DNA of 64,000 nucleotides, from assembly GCA_037951105.1 (NCBI GenBank), contig JBAMJV010011124.1, positions 58,424 to 122,423 on the forward strand. The letters are read 5' to 3'. Both the position numbers and the translations under genes were made by a program. Below, piece after piece: positions 55,001-64,000 of the stretch. Below the pieces are notes generated by a model that made no database searches, had not been told where the DNA came from, and worked only from the letters and a program-made list of their open reading frames with translations. Source of the DNA: Echinarachnius parma. Lineage: Eukaryota; Echinodermata; Echinoidea; Clypeasteroida; Echinarachniidae. Position 1 is the stretch's first letter. Every line of letters starts with the position of its first letter.

Positions 55001-56829
55001 CTTAGTGTAGAATGTTATTTAATCTTGCCTTAGTCAAATGTAAGCATATCGTCTATTCGTGTACATAGGGTCCTACGCCCCACTAGCAAAAGTTGCTATT
55101 TCTGTAGGGTCCTTTTACCAATTTGTTTGTCTGTCAACATTTCTTATATTCATGTATGATTGTTATATTGTTATCTTATTGGTAATAAAGTTATTCATTC
55201 ATTCATTCATACGTGCGATACTTACTGTCTTTCAGCTCCGCATGCGGGAACGACCTGGCGATTTCCCTCACCATCGCTTCCGTTGCGTAGAGAGCCACTT
55301 CATATTCTCCAGCACCCTCTACCGTAGCCTCGACCCCGGCCTCCCCACCGAGATCGCAGACCCTTGCTCCTTCCTCGATCAGGGCGATCTCCTCGTCCGA
55401 CTTGATCAACCTCCGCAGCATCAACGGAGTCCCGACATCAACTACGTCCTTGCCTTCAACGGCGATGTCCAGCTTGGTCCTGTTTTCCAGGGTCACGTGG
55501 TCGAACTCGCAACCGACTTTTCCCTGGGTCCCTGCAAGCGTTCGCTTAACGGCAAGCCAGAAGTTGTCCCGGTGCCAGTCCGTGTAGATGATGTTGTCTC
55601 CAGTGGCGGTTCGGCGCCAGGGCTGTCCCCCATCTATACCGGCAGAGATGCTCACCACCTTGTCCTGCGTAAGTATGACAGGCGGTTTGTGTAAAAAAAA
55701 AATTGACATGGTTAGACGTTGTAAGATTTGTAAAAATGTATAATAGCTGTAAATTAATAACAATACAGGACAATTCGATGTTGTTTTAACTGTTATAAGG
55801 AAGCAATTGATAACAATGTTGAAATATTGAAGGAACACATGTCTTGGTTTAGATGATTTACTTGTAAACAGCTAGTGTTTTTCATACCTGTGTCACGACG
55901 AGTCCATAGGGCCGCCCGAAGGAACAGTACAGGAAGTCGGAGAAGTAGTTGATGTTGTGCATGGACGTGAACACGGCGCCACCAATGCCATTCTCCTGCA
56001 TAAAGCCGCGGACTATCGCTATCCGTCGCTCCATTTCCTTCTGGGAGAATGTTGGTACCACCTAGAATGATCGAGATGCAGAATGAGATAACGAAGCAAC
56101 TGAGTAATGAGTATTGATGTAGCTCTGATCAGGCAACGTTCCTTGCCCCTTCCTACCGTCAAAATATGACGCGTTTACTGCGGATAAATATTTGTTGAAA
56201 TGTCTGTGCAGCCTTTCAACTCTTACACGTCAAAGCACAGCCCCCGCCCCCTCCATACATAATTCTTTAAAAAGCAAAACTCGGGGACAAAGTATGTGAA
56301 GTTTGGGCAAAAACATGTTATTTTAGAGCAAAAACGAGCATAATCCGTCGAATATAAACATACAATTTGGACCAAATTGTATAATTTTTGGGTAAAACTG
56401 TAATTCAGGGAAAATTTGGCAAGTTCATCATGTCATCATTTTTTGGGCAAAATCAGTTACTTGTCTGACTGCTAAAAGTAAACACAATAGTTTGTCAGGT
56501 AAACGAGTAGGATGATATTCCTGGAAATGACGTCAGCCCCTCTGGTAAACATGTGCCCTTTTTAATAAAGCACATTGCAACTAACTTTATACCTTTTCCC
56601 CATTCGGCATGGTGTACAGTTTGGGCATCTCATTGTCAGATTCCAGAATCGTTATAGACGAATACGACCGAATACCAGCCGGGACCCCTCCACAATTTCG
56701 TTGAACCGGAGGACACGCACCAGAGGTTGGCCTAACTGCAGCCTCCAATCCTGTCGCTGAGCCACCTGTCAGCAAGCGACCTTGACCACGAACTCCGGAG
56801 AGAAGTCTTCCAATGATGGTGCGGTGCAT
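41178..56829 (-). CDS. Creatinase (creatine amidinohydrolase), probably mitochondrial, 6 coding exons
   Basis: Exons 56829-56593, 56061-55888, 55664-55226, 45891-45777, 42513-42266 and 41377-41178 join in phase into 470 residues. Creatinase hydrolyses creatine to sarcosine and urea. From residue 67 the chain follows bacterial creatinase (403 residues) almost without gaps, including SDFLYCSFGRPY, DGGQPWRRT, MIAGYYTALERTLF and GYGHSFG. Residues known as catalytic in the Pseudomonas enzyme are all present: Phe127 and Arg129, His298, Glu328, His391, Arg402 and Glu425. Metal-ligand residues of other M24 peptidases are not kept, as in creatinase. Residues 1-58 are Arg-rich and nearly free of acidic residues, ending IRSYSS, a mitochondrial-type cleavage site. 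The introns and leader argue against bacterial contamination. Prolidase or methionine aminopeptidase are much poorer fits. Confidence 0.93.
42266..42513 (-). CDS. Creatinase exon 5 (catalytic core)
   Basis: Acceptor catgcag, donor gtgaga. Encodes YYTALERTLFFDHV (Glu328), IKPGVRCCDIARELNEL and LQYRSFGYGHSFG...YYGREA (His391, Arg402). Confidence 0.93.
42600..43798. repeat. Creatinase intron 5: repeated segments
   Basis: Two related segments (about 43138-43290 and 43640-43745) share ACCGAGGAAT, CGAAATAG and GCATGATATATTT, one with a GAGGGGCGCAGCCCCGAAG hairpin word. A 98-codon open frame at 42740-43036 has no family resemblance. Confidence 0.45.
43799..44013. mobile_element. MITE with AAGCTGCGTTTC termini
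   Basis: AAGCTGCGTTTCAATTAGAG and CTCTAATGGAAACGCAGCTT are inverted ends; arms continue into GCGAATTTC / GAAATTCGC. Confidence 0.85.
44056..45530. mobile_element. Nested MITE complex with micro-palindromes
   Basis: Outer ends TATAGTCGCATTCACACGAT and GTGTGAATGCAGCTATA. Inside, a close relative (44721-45277) has ends TAGCCGTATTCAGACGAT and ATCGTCTGAATGCGGCTA, and a separate foldback spans 44357-44628. Sub-terminal DNA is packed with AATTCTTAAGAATT-type and CCACAAGATAACCACAAG-type short repeats. Both levels carry GCGCGCAGTCGCGCGC. Confidence 0.8.
44357..44628. mobile_element. Foldback inside the outer MITE
   Basis: GGACTGGCTAACATGGAATT and AATGCTGGGT-type left arm pairs with CCATGTTAGCCAGTCC at the right. 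Inner arms GATCGAGACCCTCGATCGCATGC / GCATGCGATCGAGGGTC and AACGAGAGAG / CTCTCTCGTT also pair. Confidence 0.78.
45777..45891 (-). CDS. Creatinase exon 4
   Basis: Acceptor cgaccacag, donor gtatgt. Encodes TWTWFSSGLNTDGGHNP (His298) and KGDILSLNMFPMIAG, phase 1 in and phase 2 out. Confidence 0.93.
46421..46458. repeat. Perfect 38 bp palindrome within a GCAAACAGT-rich stretch
   Basis: CGCAAAGAAATTTTGAAC followed by AT and the exact reverse complement. Around it (46375-46520) GCAAACAGTTT-like words recur in both senses. Lies in the large creatinase intron. Confidence 0.8.
47005..47195. repeat. Direct tandem duplication, about 96 bp unit
   Basis: ACTAGTCCATCATCCAAATC ... GCGAATGGAATCATACAT occurs twice in succession with one or two differences. 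Confidence 0.87.
47994..48388. mobile_element. MITE family A, copy 7, inside the LINE
   Basis: TTTAAAGGGATCTAGTAACTTTG to GTTACTAAGTCCCTTTAA, very like copy 6 at 17279 and copy 4 at 8115. It is younger than the LINE it interrupts. Confidence 0.88.
49066..49307. mobile_element. Short element inserted in the LINE, flanked by CCCCTGGGG
   Basis: The LINE motif coding VPQG is duplicated at both borders (ACCCCTGGGGG and CCCCCTGGGGT), indicating insertion with target duplication of about 8-9 bp. Inside are inverted TGGTCTAC / GTAGACCA words and a short TTAGGGTTAGGGTTAGG run. Confidence 0.65.
50331..51517. other. Creatinase intron 3, middle part
   Basis: AT-rich with (AAAT)n-like sequence at 51200-51310, poly-G/poly-C runs near 51125-51140 and 51190-51200, and a worn end of the foldback family of 2938-3650 near 50940-50985. 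No exon seen. Confidence 0.45.
51518..51905. repeat. GGTCTCG-type degenerate tandem array, left block
   Basis: Units of roughly 30-35 bp with the pattern GGTCTCGGCCTCGAAAAATTGT, much degenerated, broken by poly-C runs at 51715-51734 and 51862-51884. Confidence 0.65.
51968..52052. repeat. (ATTG)n microsatellite
   Basis: TTGATTGATTGATTGATTG repeated nearly perfectly for about 80 bp. Confidence 0.95.
52053..53037. other. Creatinase intron 3, further stretch
   Basis: Unique-looking sequence to about 52880, then poly-G/poly-C runs (52901-52920, 52927-52941, 52981-53000) next to AGGCGTACCCAGG. GGGTACGCC also occurs at 51898, so these may be worn MITE ends. Confidence 0.4.
53038..53680. mobile_element. 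MITE with CTTAAAGGGA termini, 640 bp
   Basis: CTTAAAGGGAGAGATCCACTTTTG and TAAAAGTGGACCTGTCCCTTTAAG are inverted repeats. It shares the TTAAAGGGA core end with family A but not its interior. The insertion lies between blocks of the GGTCTCG array. Confidence 0.82.
53681..54002. repeat. GGTCTCG-type degenerate tandem array, right block
   Basis: Same unit as 51518-51905 (TCGGTCTCGAAAATTATAAG, TTGGTCTCGACAAATTGTCA), with a poly-C run at 53870-53893. Ends exactly where the LINE copy begins. Confidence 0.68.
54003..55207 (+). mobile_element. 5'-truncated LINE copy (CR1/Jockey-type RT C-terminus)
   Basis: Starts inside RT: YINDLPRSSDYYNFRLFADD (catalytic ADD), KTNFMIVKPK, SHLSYGLEVWGSA, then after a stop at 54574 a C-terminal part with GSDIWNSMPLEIR up to 54886. 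A 3' tail follows with a GGGTCC/GGACCC-type hairpin and ends in (ATTC)n at 55190-55209. Open over most of the RT stretch, so younger than the minus-strand copy. The (ATTC)n tail abuts creatinase exon 3. Confidence 0.82.
55226..55664 (-). CDS. Creatinase exon 3
   Basis: Acceptor cttacgcag, donor gtaagt; 146 codons plus one base. Encodes DKVVSISAGIDGGQPWRRT, IIYTDWHRDNFWLAVKRTL, LRRLIKSDEEIALIEEGARV and EYEVALYATEAMVREIA. Its donor lies only 17 bp from the LINE tail. Confidence 0.93.
55888..56061 (-). CDS. Creatinase exon 2
   Basis: Acceptor cattctag, donor gtatga; 58 codons, phase 0 to 0. Encodes VVPTFSQKEMERR and FTSMHNINYFSDFLYCSFGR, which holds Phe127 and Arg129 (Phe62 and Arg64 of the bacterial enzyme, reaching into the neighbouring subunit's active site). 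Confidence 0.93.
56062..56592. other. Creatinase intron 1
   Basis: No repeat or exon recognised; some GGGCAAAA words recur in 56310-56450. Confidence 0.5.
56593..56829 (-). CDS. Creatinase exon 1 with mitochondrial-type presequence
   Basis: 79 codons from ATG 56829 to donor gtataa. Arg at positions 3, 8, 14, 18, 33, 44 and 54, a single acidic residue before 60, and IRSYSS as a likely processing site. EMPKLYTMPNGEK then aligns with the N-terminus of bacterial creatinase. The upstream AG at 56870 (cttgtccag) may mark a 5' UTR intron. Confidence 0.85.
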
Positions 56830-56869
56830 CTTGATGTCTCTTCGGTCCGGCTACGATCGTCGACGCCTG

Positions 56870-57563
56870 GACAAGAGATGATGGAAAACGTACCATTATT
56901 ATTGCTATAATTGCAGTTACCATTATCATTAATATCAGCATTTTATGTTAACAGTAATAGAAGTAAAGGCAGGTGATAGTGAGCCCGATTCGAAACCGAT
57001 TGATGCCCCGAAAGCTACATTAATGTCCACCATTGCTGTCCTTTAGTATACCCAAGAGTTAAATGGGTACTTGGTCGATTGTTAATAAGTCTGTACATAG
57101 CGCTCTTGTGGAGCATTTCCATATAGTATGCTCCGAAGGGAGTTGAGGTAGTGCACAGCATATTGCGGGTTTTTAACTGCATGTACCTAATATTCAATAA
57201 GCGCCCCTTCTCGAATAGTTAGTAGAGACAGCTCATTCTAAATGCTATACGTTATTAGTTTTACATCAACATAACGATGCAGCTTGCTGCATTTTGTTCA
57301 ATATAATTTTGGTTAAAAAAGGCTTTAATATTTGCAATGAGAATACATTTCACCACACTTCATCTAATTTGGCTTACCAGTATTGAACACGCGGCCATTC
57401 TTAATAAATGTAAAATATACCGTATATCAAGATACACCCTAACGGTTCCTCAAAAGACCGATTTGAATAGATATATCAAAATAAAGCACCGCCATCGTCG
57501 GTTGTTTTGGGATCTTCAGTCGCCTCCCCCAATGGAATCGTCCAAAGTGCGTACCGAGTCTTA
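56870..57563. other. Upstream region of creatinase
   Basis: Likely 5' UTR or promoter side of the gene; (ATT)n-like words at 56895-56940. No core promoter element is clear. Confidence 0.35.
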
Positions 57564-57998
57564 TACAGGGTGGCCCCCCCCCAAAACGGAACGGGGCACT
57601 TCCCAAAATAACGTACCCAAATAATGATGTCCATTGGATAGAGTGTCTTTTACAATGAAACACAATACTAAGAACATTAATTTAGGGCGTGTAGTTTTTG
57701 CTTTAAGACGCTGTGAGTGACACCATGTCATGTGCCCATTTTTTTTCAATTTTTACCAAGTCAATGCCAGTTAATTCGCACTTCCAGTAAGTGCGATTTA
57801 ACAGGTACTTGGTGAAAGTTGACAAAAATGGGAGTCTGACATGGTGTCACTCACAACGCCCTAAAACAAATGCTACGCGACCAAAATTACTATTCTTGGT
57901 ATCGTTTTTCATTGGGAAAAACACCCTATCAGATGGACATATTTATTTTGGCACTATATTTTGCGAAGTGCCCCGTTCCGTTTTGGGGGTCACCCTGT
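57564..57998. mobile_element. Foldback element with ACAGGGTG ends and long arms
   Basis: ACAGGGTGGCCCC...CAAAACGGAACGGGGCACTT on the left pairs with AAGTGCCCCGTTCCGTTTTGGGGGTCACCCTGT on the right. Arms of about 190 bp stay recognisable (GTGAGTGACACCATGTCA / TGACATGGTGTCACTCAC). Confidence 0.9.
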
Positions 57999-59502
57999 TT
58001 ATGTACAATTTGATGAGCAACTTACAAACACATGTACAGCAGCAAAGTAATTGATTCAAATCCTTCACACTCCTAATTCTCTAACAGCAAACGTTGTTTA
58101 GTCGTCAGCTCGGATGTCAAGTGCGATATTGCTGCCAAAACGAGTCTCTATATAACAGTATATCCATGCATACCATGCGTTACACCCACACCTTATTCTC
58201 AATAATACATACCCGTATATAATAACTGTATACAAATATGGTCTGCAACAAATCTGCCTACAAAACATGAAACATGAGAATGAAATTTGCCTTTTGATTG
58301 TAATTGTTAGACTTTGCCCTGTAGTTCGTTGGGGTATAACATTTATTTACAGGGCTGCCAACTTTGAGCTAGAGGTGAGAGTGAGACATTGCGAGGGAGC
58401 GAAGCGACCGAGCGGGGAGAGAGTGTGGGAAGGGGTTATTCCTCCCACTCATGGTTATAATAGGGAGCTTTTGTATTTTGAGACTTGAAACTACATGTAG
58501 TTGCACTCTCGTGCTTACCTAGAGAAGAAATTCGGACTTTAGATTTATTGTATGTGGGTAAGCGTGTCATGATTGATTTGATCGATCGGGACTAATTTGT
58601 ATTATAATTTTTTCATGAAGATAATATGCAATTGGCACACTCGTTAAGGTAAAAATCTGTGATTCCACTCTTCAAGTTTGAGCGTTTAATTCAATATCTA
58701 TCTTGTTATTGCATGATACTAGGCTACTCGAATTTGTTATAATTGACAAGGCTGTTTATTCCCTTTCACATTTATACCGTTTTTACCTTGATTAAGTTGT
58801 TCAGAATGTGCAGTAGACCTGAATATGGAGCCATTGCCCACAGCCCATTCGCTCCGTCCCGAAAAGCCTTCTAGATTATCGTACACGTAGCCTACTCATC
58901 ATGTGAAAACCGTGAAAATGAATATTCATGAGCTCATGACAATTTTTTTTGGTCTCGCTATTTAACAGGCAAATCTGCCACTGAGAAGCATGGTTTTTTA
59001 ATCATTTGAAAGAAGAAGAACTATACTTTCTTATCATTATAATCATGGTTTCATAGATATTTGTAAAAAGGAGAAATTCATGCCTAAACTGAAATTTAAA
59101 ATGCATATTTTACTCATACTTTACGCTTTCTTATAAGGGCTTAAAAACACTTTTGATGCCCACAAAGCAACTCAAAAATTATATATGATATAAAGGATTA
59201 TGTTTTGTACTGAAATTAGTCTAAAGTTTTTCAATTTAATCTTTGAACGGGTCAGGTAGAAAGAAAAACTGGCCTTTTGTATATTCAATTTTATCAAAAA
59301 TGCAACGTTCGGAGGCAGCCGATATTTTACGCATCTGATTGGTCAATTTGGGATATCGTCGATCGTCTTTTCGCCAAGTGATTTTGTAATCGTACACTGA
59401 AGCATCCCATGAATTTCTCCTTTGAAGACTTTCTGCTTCGGTGAAACACAATTGACGATACTAACCAGAACAATGGTAAGCGATGCACTGCAGCAGGCCC
59501 GT
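57999..59502. other. Intergenic stretch, no gene seen
   Basis: Contains GCGAGGGAGCGAAGCGACCG at 58392 within a likely worn repeat (58355-58480). The remainder is AT-rich without recognisable features. Confidence 0.4.
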
Positions 59503-59598
59503 TAACCCTGTTCAGGACGGACTGATTTTGCTATAACATGCATTCTCCATAGAATAGTCCTGCCCGAGTATTTTCGGGACCAGTCCGGAACGGGTTAA
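59503..59598. mobile_element. Short TTAA-flanked MITE, relative of 13377-13571
   Basis: TTAACCCTGTTCAGGACGGACT and AGTCCGGAACGGGTTAA are inverted and bounded by TTAA. The interior shares CATGCATTCTCC and CGAGTATTTTCGGGACC-type words with the longer copy. Confidence 0.75.
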
Positions 59599-59639
59599 TG
59601 ATCCTTATTTTGCTGCGTGCACCATGGCCCTGGGAAACG

Positions 59640-59708
59640 TGGGTGCTGGGGGTGCTGCAGCACCCCCGGAAATTTTGCAGGGGGTGCGCAGCACCCCCTG
59701 CAAAATAT
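59640..59708. repeat. GGGGGTGC/GCACCCCC palindrome pair
   Basis: GGGGGTGCTGCAGCACCCCC (59649-59668) is a perfect 20 bp palindrome, followed by AAATTTTGCAGGGGGTGCGC and its partner GCACCCCCTGCAAAAT. Probably an element end; the other end was not found. Confidence 0.65.
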
Positions 59709-61061
59709 TTTGTATGTTATAATGTATATAATTATGCTTCGTTTACGAAATTGTCACACAGCCGACAGCCACAAATGACGGTTTTTTGTTTAAACTTTCT
59801 TTCACAGAATCCTATAACATGTATCCCTGGCACGCGACTCAATCGTAACAACTATACGACTTGTACATTTATATGAAATGTGCAGTAATGAATAAATGCC
59901 GAGAAGGAGAAAGAAAGACAAAAATCATGGAAGCCGAAGAACAGCGTATGCCTCAAAACTTTGTCATCCAATCGCAAATTTTAAAAATGATATCCTCAAG
60001 AAAGTGATGAATTAAGCTCACCACCTGACCGTTAAACCTCCTATGTATAGGTTAGGCCTATATAGATTTTCCCGCCCATTTTCGTCACCTCTTCATTCTA
60101 TTTTTAAAATTTGCTTTCAATTCCAACGTCGGCCTTTATATAGGACACGATCATTTGGACACCATAATTCCCGCCCTTCACTGGTAAGGGGGTCAGGGTG
60201 GATCCAGGGGGTGGGCCGGGGGGGGGGGGGGGGGGGGGGAGTCAGCAAATAAACGAAACAATTCTGCTGATTTTTTTTCTTCTGGCTTGTCAGAACAATT
60301 TGAATTAAAAGGGCACCCCAAATAGAGATCCATCAAAGCAAGGGTAAGATAATGTTGAGAACCTTTTGCCCCCATCTTGAAAATGATCCTTCTACATCAA
60401 GCGCATCGTTTACAGATCCACCTAACCATACAAAAATACGCCAGAAACAATAGTTCCACTAGGAGATACACATGGGATCAACAGCGTGTGTTTTAGTGTG
60501 TCCACGGGCGTATGATCTCGGGGGATAGGGGATACCTGGGGGGGGGGGGGGGGGGTACTCAAGTATATATTAGGTATACGGGGATGTGTCGCTGGGAAGG
60601 GTGACTTTTTCAAGAAAGATCCTTAGACATGGGTCCCATTTAAAAAAAAAAAACCTTAGACATTGGTGCCTTTTTTCATTTATTCCTTTTCCGTCTTTTC
60701 TCCCTCATTTTCTCCGGGATTTTGGGATTTGCCGATGTGAAATTGCTAAAATTTTCAAGCTCGCTCCGCTCGCTAACATACATAATATTTGACAACCTGT
60801 TCATATATAACCCTTCATAACGCCATATGATAAGCAATAAAAACGAATATACCCATACAATTATATTGAAACAAATGGCAATTTCCCACTGTGAAATGGG
60901 GTTTAGGGGGTTTAACCCCCCCCCCCCCCCCTTGGGCTGCCAAGTGAAAATGTGATGTGGAAAACATCACTTACGGGGGTTCAAAAAATCGTATGATTTG
61001 AATGATTAATAATTCATTAGGAGTTCATAACTGTTCAATATGCATAAAACAGCATTGTATC
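59709..61061. other. Intergenic stretch with homopolymer runs
   Basis: Poly-G runs at 60220-60239 and 60539-60555, poly-C at 60919-60931. No supported exon. Confidence 0.4.
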
Positions 61062-64000
61062 AATTCAATTCAAAACTTTATTTCAGACACAACTGCACAT
61101 GGCAGAGGTCCATAGAACAAACAAGTTACATGACATGGATATATATAAGTATACAGACATGAGTATAATAAAGACATATTTTATAAAAATATATTAAACA
61201 AAATAAACCGAACTAGACTATGTATATAAACTACAATCTAAACTCTAACAAACACAATATTCTAACTTATAACTGTATGAAAAACATACTTATTACAATC
61301 TACTGTGTACCATTAACCACATGCATGTATAAGGTTAAAGTACTTAAAACTATAAAGTGCATACCACTATATGATATGACTATCCCGGCTCATCAAGGCA
61401 ATGTACTAACATGTACTATAATAACAAGCAACAAGAATAAACTATACTGCACAAAAGTCCATGGGACATGCACAAAGTTATCAATCTCCATGAGCCAGCA
61501 GGCTACTAAGCCAAAATTTCCAAAGGCCTGATGTGTACCTAAGGCAACTATATGAGGGATTCACTAAAACATTAATAATACCATTCTCAGAGACATCCAC
61601 TCTGTGCATGAATTTGAACATGAGATTCCTTAATACAGCTTGACAGGCAGGGACATTTATTTCGGCAAACATTTGGCTAGCACTGAAGTATCTTGGTACC
61701 CTCAGAAGCATTCTCATGGCATCATTATAGGCTACAGTAAGCCTGTGCAGACTGCTCTTCTTAAAATTACACCACAGATGTGCAGTGTACAAAGGTGTAC
61801 AGTAAGCCCTAAATAATGCCACCTTCACATCCGGGGAACACATATGAAATTTCCTAACTAGCATATTCCCTTGAGCATATAATTTACGACACTGTCGACT
61901 AATATCTTTATCATCACTGAAATCATCAGTGAAGAAATGACCAAGATATCTGACCTCTGTACAAACATTGAGTTTAGCTCCGCATAAATAAAAATCAGGG
62001 AATACCAATCTACGGTGATCCTTACATCTAATAATCATAACATGACTCTTTTTTGCATTATATTTAACATCATTATCATCTCCATAATCAGAACAAATCT
62101 TGAGCAGACTCTGCAACCCAGCAGTGGAAGGGCTGATAACAACAAGATCATCGGCATACATTAAATGATTAACTACTGTACTGCCAACTACACAACCCGT
62201 TTTACAAGCATTCAGATTGTCGGATAGACCATCCATGTACAAATTAAATAGAAAGGGTGAAAGAATACCACCTTGTCTAACTCCATTACTAACATGGAAT
62301 GGTTCAGAGACACTACTTCCCCATCTAACCATCATAGATTGATGGGCATACCAAAATACAAGTATCCTAATCAAGTACTTAGGAATACCTCTATCAGCCA
62401 TTTTCTTAAACAACTTTTCATGGTTGATTCGATCAAATGCTTTGGAAGCATCAAGAAAACACAAAAACAAGGAAGAGTTCCTGCTGTGATAACTTGCAAT
62501 AATTTCCTTCAGGGCAAATATACACATGTCAGTACCATGTTTAGCTTTAAAACCAAACTGGTTATCTTTAGTAAGAATATACAACTCCAATCTACTAAGC
62601 AAAATCTTTTCGAGCACCTTGGACAGGACACTTGCCAATGCTATGGGTCTATAATTGTCTTTACTAGCAATTCGACCTGCTTTATCTTTAATGACTGGCA
62701 CCAAAACAACAGATATCATACTATCGGGTAAAATACCATGAACCAAAAATCCAGTAATGCACATTGAAAGCAATTGCATAAGCTTCAAACTTGCAAACTT
62801 TAAATGTTCAGCTGTAATAGTATCAAGACCACAAGACTTATTGTCATCCAATTGCCTAATAGCTTCTTGAACCTCCTCTGGGGAGACAATCATATTTACA
62901 TCAAAATCAACATCAGTAACATCTTGCACTGTTCCATGCACACAATTGAACAAATCTTTATAGTGACTACGCCACAATTCACTAATATTTACATCACCTG
63001 AGACACCTTCAACATTTGTCGGAAGAGGTGTTTTACTACTATTAACACATTTAATTTCCTTCCAAAAATCAAAATAACTGTTACCCTGCAATTTACGAGC
63101 AACAGAGTCTGCCCGCATAGCATTCTCATTATTCTTTATAAAACGTAGAGCATATTTAAACCGCGTATTGGCCCTCTTCTTTAACTCAAACAAAGGGCCC
63201 TGTTTATTTTTACCAGCTTCCACCCATAGTAGGTGAGCCTCACGAGCTGCAGAGTGGAGCTCTGCCACATGCTCATTCCAACCAGGTCTAGTATTATGCA
63301 CTCTGTTCTTGCATTGATAAAGAGAGTTGCTTGCATCACGTAAGCATTTCACAATTTTATCATATGTACTACATAAATCATTAGCATGATCATTATTAAT
63401 ACATTTGGAATCTCTACATAAAAATGCGCCATCTGCATGAACATTAATATCATTAAGCAACAAGTCAGTATCACGACAATAATTATTTCTACTATTCTTA
63501 TCAATCTTAGCCCAATCTAGTCTGCCTTTAATAAAGGCATTAGACTCACCTGATTCACATAACCCAGGCAAGTCATCAACAGCAATTGACAAATTAACAG
63601 GAATATGATCAGTTGTAGCAAATCTATACATAATTTCCATCTTCTCTATAGAAGCATTTGCATCTGCTGTACAAATACAATGGTCTAACCATGATGTGGT
63701 ATGCCATGCCTCACTAACGTAAGTATAACTATCTGCAGGTAAGGAATGCAGACTTGACAACACAAAATTATTATCACTACAAAAATGTCTCAAGTGATTA
63801 GCAAACAGGGAATTATTGTCCGAAATGTCTGCATTCCAATCACCAACCAAATAAACACTGGTCGTATCCAACTCAGAGACGAATGCAGCAATAAATGCTA
63901 TTTTCTCAAGATAATCACTTTCATTTTCAAGACATTCATAAGGAGAGTAAATATTAATAATAACAAACTTCTTATCCTCATACTTAATTTCTATACCAAC
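61062..64000 (-). mobile_element. LINE with open endonuclease-RT frame, continuing past the right edge
   Basis: The minus-strand frame is open from 64000 to the stop at 61481 (839 codons). Apurinic-type endonuclease: VIINIYSPYE, GDWNADISD, SWLDHCIC and TTDHIPV. RT: DNYRPIALASVLSKVLEK, FLDASKAFDRI (motif A), NGVRQGGILSPFLFNLYMDG (motif B), MYADDLVV (motif C), then RCKDHRRLVF, VRYLGHFF and LFRAYCTPLYTAHLW. The 3' tail ends near 61062 in GAAATAAAGTTTTGAATTG. Jockey-superfamily-like (CR1/L2 side), clade not assigned. No disabling change is seen in the visible part, so it is young. Confidence 0.9.

Noticed and set aside
41178-56829. Prolidase, Xaa-Pro aminopeptidase or methionine aminopeptidase as the identity of the M24-fold gene
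   Set aside because: The metal-ligand residues of those enzymes are not kept, whereas creatinase-specific residues and motifs such as SFGRPY and DGGQPWRR are.

Overview
The window is eukaryotic and almost certainly animal. It is AT-rich, holds two multi-exon host genes with canonical GT-AG introns, and most of the remainder is short inverted-repeat DNA transposons (MITEs), LINE fragments, tRNA-derived SINEs, palindromic satellites and one DIRS-type retroelement. The mix of MITE families and a bacterial-type creatinase gene suggests a marine invertebrate (echinoderm, hemichordate, cephalochordate or similar). That placement is inference; nothing in the window fixes the species.

Left part (1-14,200): a minus-strand STARD3-like gene. 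Seven exons give 341 residues: a four-helix MENTAL domain, a phospho-FFAT-like FYSP motif and the start of a START lipid-transfer domain, with the 3' part beyond the left edge. Almost every exon has one or more extra copies lying beside it in the introns. The first MENTAL exon has five tandem copies on a 159-194 bp period. Exons 2, 3, 4, 5 and 7 each have at least one decayed or partial copy.

Middle (14,200-41,000): mostly repeats. There is a possible small plus-strand gene (23,011 to about 29,670), of which two phase-matched, polyA-terminated exons are the best evidence. Two large CCATGG-type palindromic arrays (25.2-26.0 kb and 31.0-31.87 kb) lie in this part. A GC-rich DIRS-type element (31.9-38.9 kb) abuts the second array and carries a 1.6 kb DNA transposon in its ORF1 region.

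Right part (41,178-56,829): a minus-strand six-exon gene for a 470-residue creatinase (creatine amidinohydrolase) with every catalytic residue of the bacterial enzyme and an added N-terminal mitochondrial-type presequence. Its introns hold two LINE copies in opposite orientation, nested MITEs and GGTCTCG-type degenerate arrays. The right edge (61,062-64,000) is the 3' part of a LINE whose endonuclease-RT frame is open to the edge.

The two host genes have no evident functional link. The creatinase, a bacterial-type enzyme with animal introns and a targeting peptide, and the pervasive exon copying in the STARD3-like gene are the two most unusual features.
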